Assembly (NCBI RefSeq): GCF_958295425.1
Contig: NC_081150.1
Span: 5,207,001-5,271,000, forward strand
Length of the DNA: 64,000 bases
Reading direction: 5' to 3'
Source: Solea solea
Taxonomy: Eukaryota; Chordata; Actinopteri; Pleuronectiformes; Soleidae
Under the pieces are notes generated by a model, which saw only the letters and a program-made list of their open reading frames with translations, made no database searches and was not told the origin of the DNA. Each line of letters opens with the position of its first letter. The stretch's first letter is position 1. Shown here piece by piece: positions 62,274 through 64,000 of this stretch. The position numbers were made by a program, and so were the translations under genes.

Positions 62274-64000
62274 GTATTTAATGTCATTACTTTACATTTT
62301 GTCTGCAAGTTTCTGACCACTATCGAATTAAAAGATGAGAAATTAACTCAGCTCGATATACCCTAGACTTGTTTATGAACTTTTAAGCCAACAATTGCAA
62401 TCAGCTGAAATTGTCAGATAATGGTCCTTTGTTAGCTGTTGTCTGATAAAAGATGCTGTAGTTGATTGAGACAATCCAACTTTCTAAAGTAGTTAATTGT
62501 TTAATTCAGCTTGTGTTCATTCCCTCTGAGAAAGTAATGTGTTCCTGTGAAATAAAATGATTTCCCATAGTTTCACAGTGTATGGGAGGGTTGATGAGAA
62601 TGGAAAAACTCTGGTGGCCCAGAGTAGGAAGAACTAAAGCTTAAAATCTCCTAATTTACGTAATTTCACTTGCCCACATGAAAAAAAGACTGGTACAGAA
62701 AAGCCAACAAAAGACTAGGCTAGTCAGTCCTGGCTAAAATAACTACAAATGCATATAGCACCGTGGCTTATTTTACTAATCTACTATTTCCATACTTCTT
62801 CCATGCAGACAATCCTTAATATGTACCTTAAGGTTCATATTGTATGCAGATGATACCATTTTATTTGTGTTCTCCGCCTCAGTTTAGGCACTAACTAATC
62901 TTCTTCCTTCCCTTGGTGCTTTTAGGTGTTCACTTCTCAAAAATATGATTAATTAAAATGCAGATAGGTTAAAAAAACAACTCCAGTAGTCTCCTATTAT
63001 CCTACTAAAATCCTGTAGTATCAAACCATCTCTATCTCTCCGAGTTCTTTGTCTTTTTGTGGTTTGACATGGTTGGTAATGAGTATTTCTTGTTTACTCT
63101 CTTGAGAAAGAGATCTTAATCTTCGCTTTCGTTAAAGACATTTTTAAAAAGCTATTATGCAACCAAGTTTCTGACAAACATGTTTTATTCATGTTGTCTA
63201 CTGCAAAAAAAAACCATATGTATTCATACACTGTTAAACAAACTTGTTTAGTGCTAGTTTTCCTCTGCTGTTCCAGGCTAATGAACCCAGGCAGCTCTTA
63301 TCTGCTGTTATGGATTACCCAATCTGGACCAGCAGTGCAGTAGCCAGACATGCGGGCCACTGCCCAGCCTGATCTGTAATCTGCCATGTTGAAAGGAAGT
63401 CAAACTAACTAGTGATTGGACTAATGGGTGAAATAATGAACAGTTAATGGATATATTAGGTTTCAATTACCTCGTGATACTCTGTGTTCTTATTTCTCTG
63501 TGGAGGCATTAAAGCAAGAAGTTGTGGGACAATATCGCACTAATTCGAAGTTATAAGGAAAGTTTACTAGGAGCTGTGCCTTGCCATAAGGGCACCGAGT
63601 TTGTACTATTCACAGAGTTTGGAGACACATCTACAGTCAGACCTGTTAAAAGATGCTTCAGTTGGCAATCAAAGAGTCAGTGTATAAATACTGAGATATG
63701 TAATTTATATCGCCCTACAATGAAAATAATAGCAGGATATTGTCATTGGCTGTGCACTTTAGTTTCATAATGAAAGGACAAGTGTTTGACAGCTTTTTTA
63801 TTACAATAATAAACAAGATCTCACTTTCATTTTAAGCCTTTGTGTCTGCTCAGAGCTGTGTTCAGCACTGTCTCTCACACGTTATCACTCTGAGACCATG
63901 AGAAATCCCAACCACATGTGAGCCGTCAAAAACACCCATAACCTGTGTGCCGTCCTCGCAGACAACCAGACGTCATCTCAGTTTCTATTGTAGTTTGCTC
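62274..64000 (+). other. CEP128 intron 17 (continues past window)
   Basis: No sequence resembling the following human segment (PHRWLAESKTKLQWL...) was found before 64000, so the next exon is expected beyond the edge. An open frame at 63522-63770 has no recognised homology, starts on TTG and is treated as chance. Confidence 0.7.

Noticed and set aside
63522..63770. 82-codon open frame near the right edge
   Set aside because: It starts at TTG, resembles nothing I know and does not look like the expected next CEP128 segment.

Overview
This window is vertebrate nuclear DNA, almost certainly from a teleost fish. Its genes are split into many short exons with GT-AG introns. The non-coding DNA carries fish-typical repeats: a Tc1-like element, TTAA-flanked and hAT-like MITEs, a tRNA-derived SINE and long dinucleotide runs. 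No bacterial-type operons, rRNA genes or CRISPR arrays were seen. Three protein-coding genes were reconstructed exon by exon: GTF2A1 (+), TSHR (-) and CEP128 (+). Human chromosome 14q31 carries the same three neighbours in the same relative orientation, so this is a conserved syntenic block.

Layout: 1-1.9 kb is upstream DNA with a diverged duplication. 1.87-10.95 kb holds the promoter and ten coding exons of GTF2A1, the TFIIA alpha/beta precursor (418 aa predicted), with a 20-glutamine tract and an intact taspase-1 site. Its 3' UTR runs to about 12.5 or 13.0 kb. 13.0-17.6 kb is a convergent intergenic region with two copies of a TTAA-flanked MITE family. 17.58-36.36 kb is TSHR on the minus strand (ten coding exons, 787 aa predicted, every intron phase 2). 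36.4-38.6 kb is the divergent TSHR/CEP128 promoter region. From 38.58 kb to the right edge lies CEP128, of which 17 coding exons (812 residues) are visible; its 3' end is outside the window.

The genes have unrelated jobs: basal transcription by RNA polymerase II, reception of thyrotropin, and the centriole's subdistal appendages. Nothing in the sequence suggests a shared pathway. GTF2A1 and TSHR converge, while TSHR and CEP128 diverge from about 2.2 kb of shared upstream DNA.

The most unusual structure is a roughly 2 kb TTAA-flanked element in CEP128 intron 1. It combines short terminal inverted repeats, a broken THAP-like zinc-finger remnant and nested long palindromes, and looks like a Kolobok-type derivative. 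Also notable are a perfect 42-bp hairpin in CEP128 intron 8, a Tc1-like relic flanked by a diverged duplication in GTF2A1 intron 1, and a hAT-like MITE about 45 bp beyond a TSHR splice donor.

Exon coordinates come from reading splice sites, phase continuity and remembered similarity to the human proteins. No alignment or search was run. Repeat-family names are recognition-level calls.
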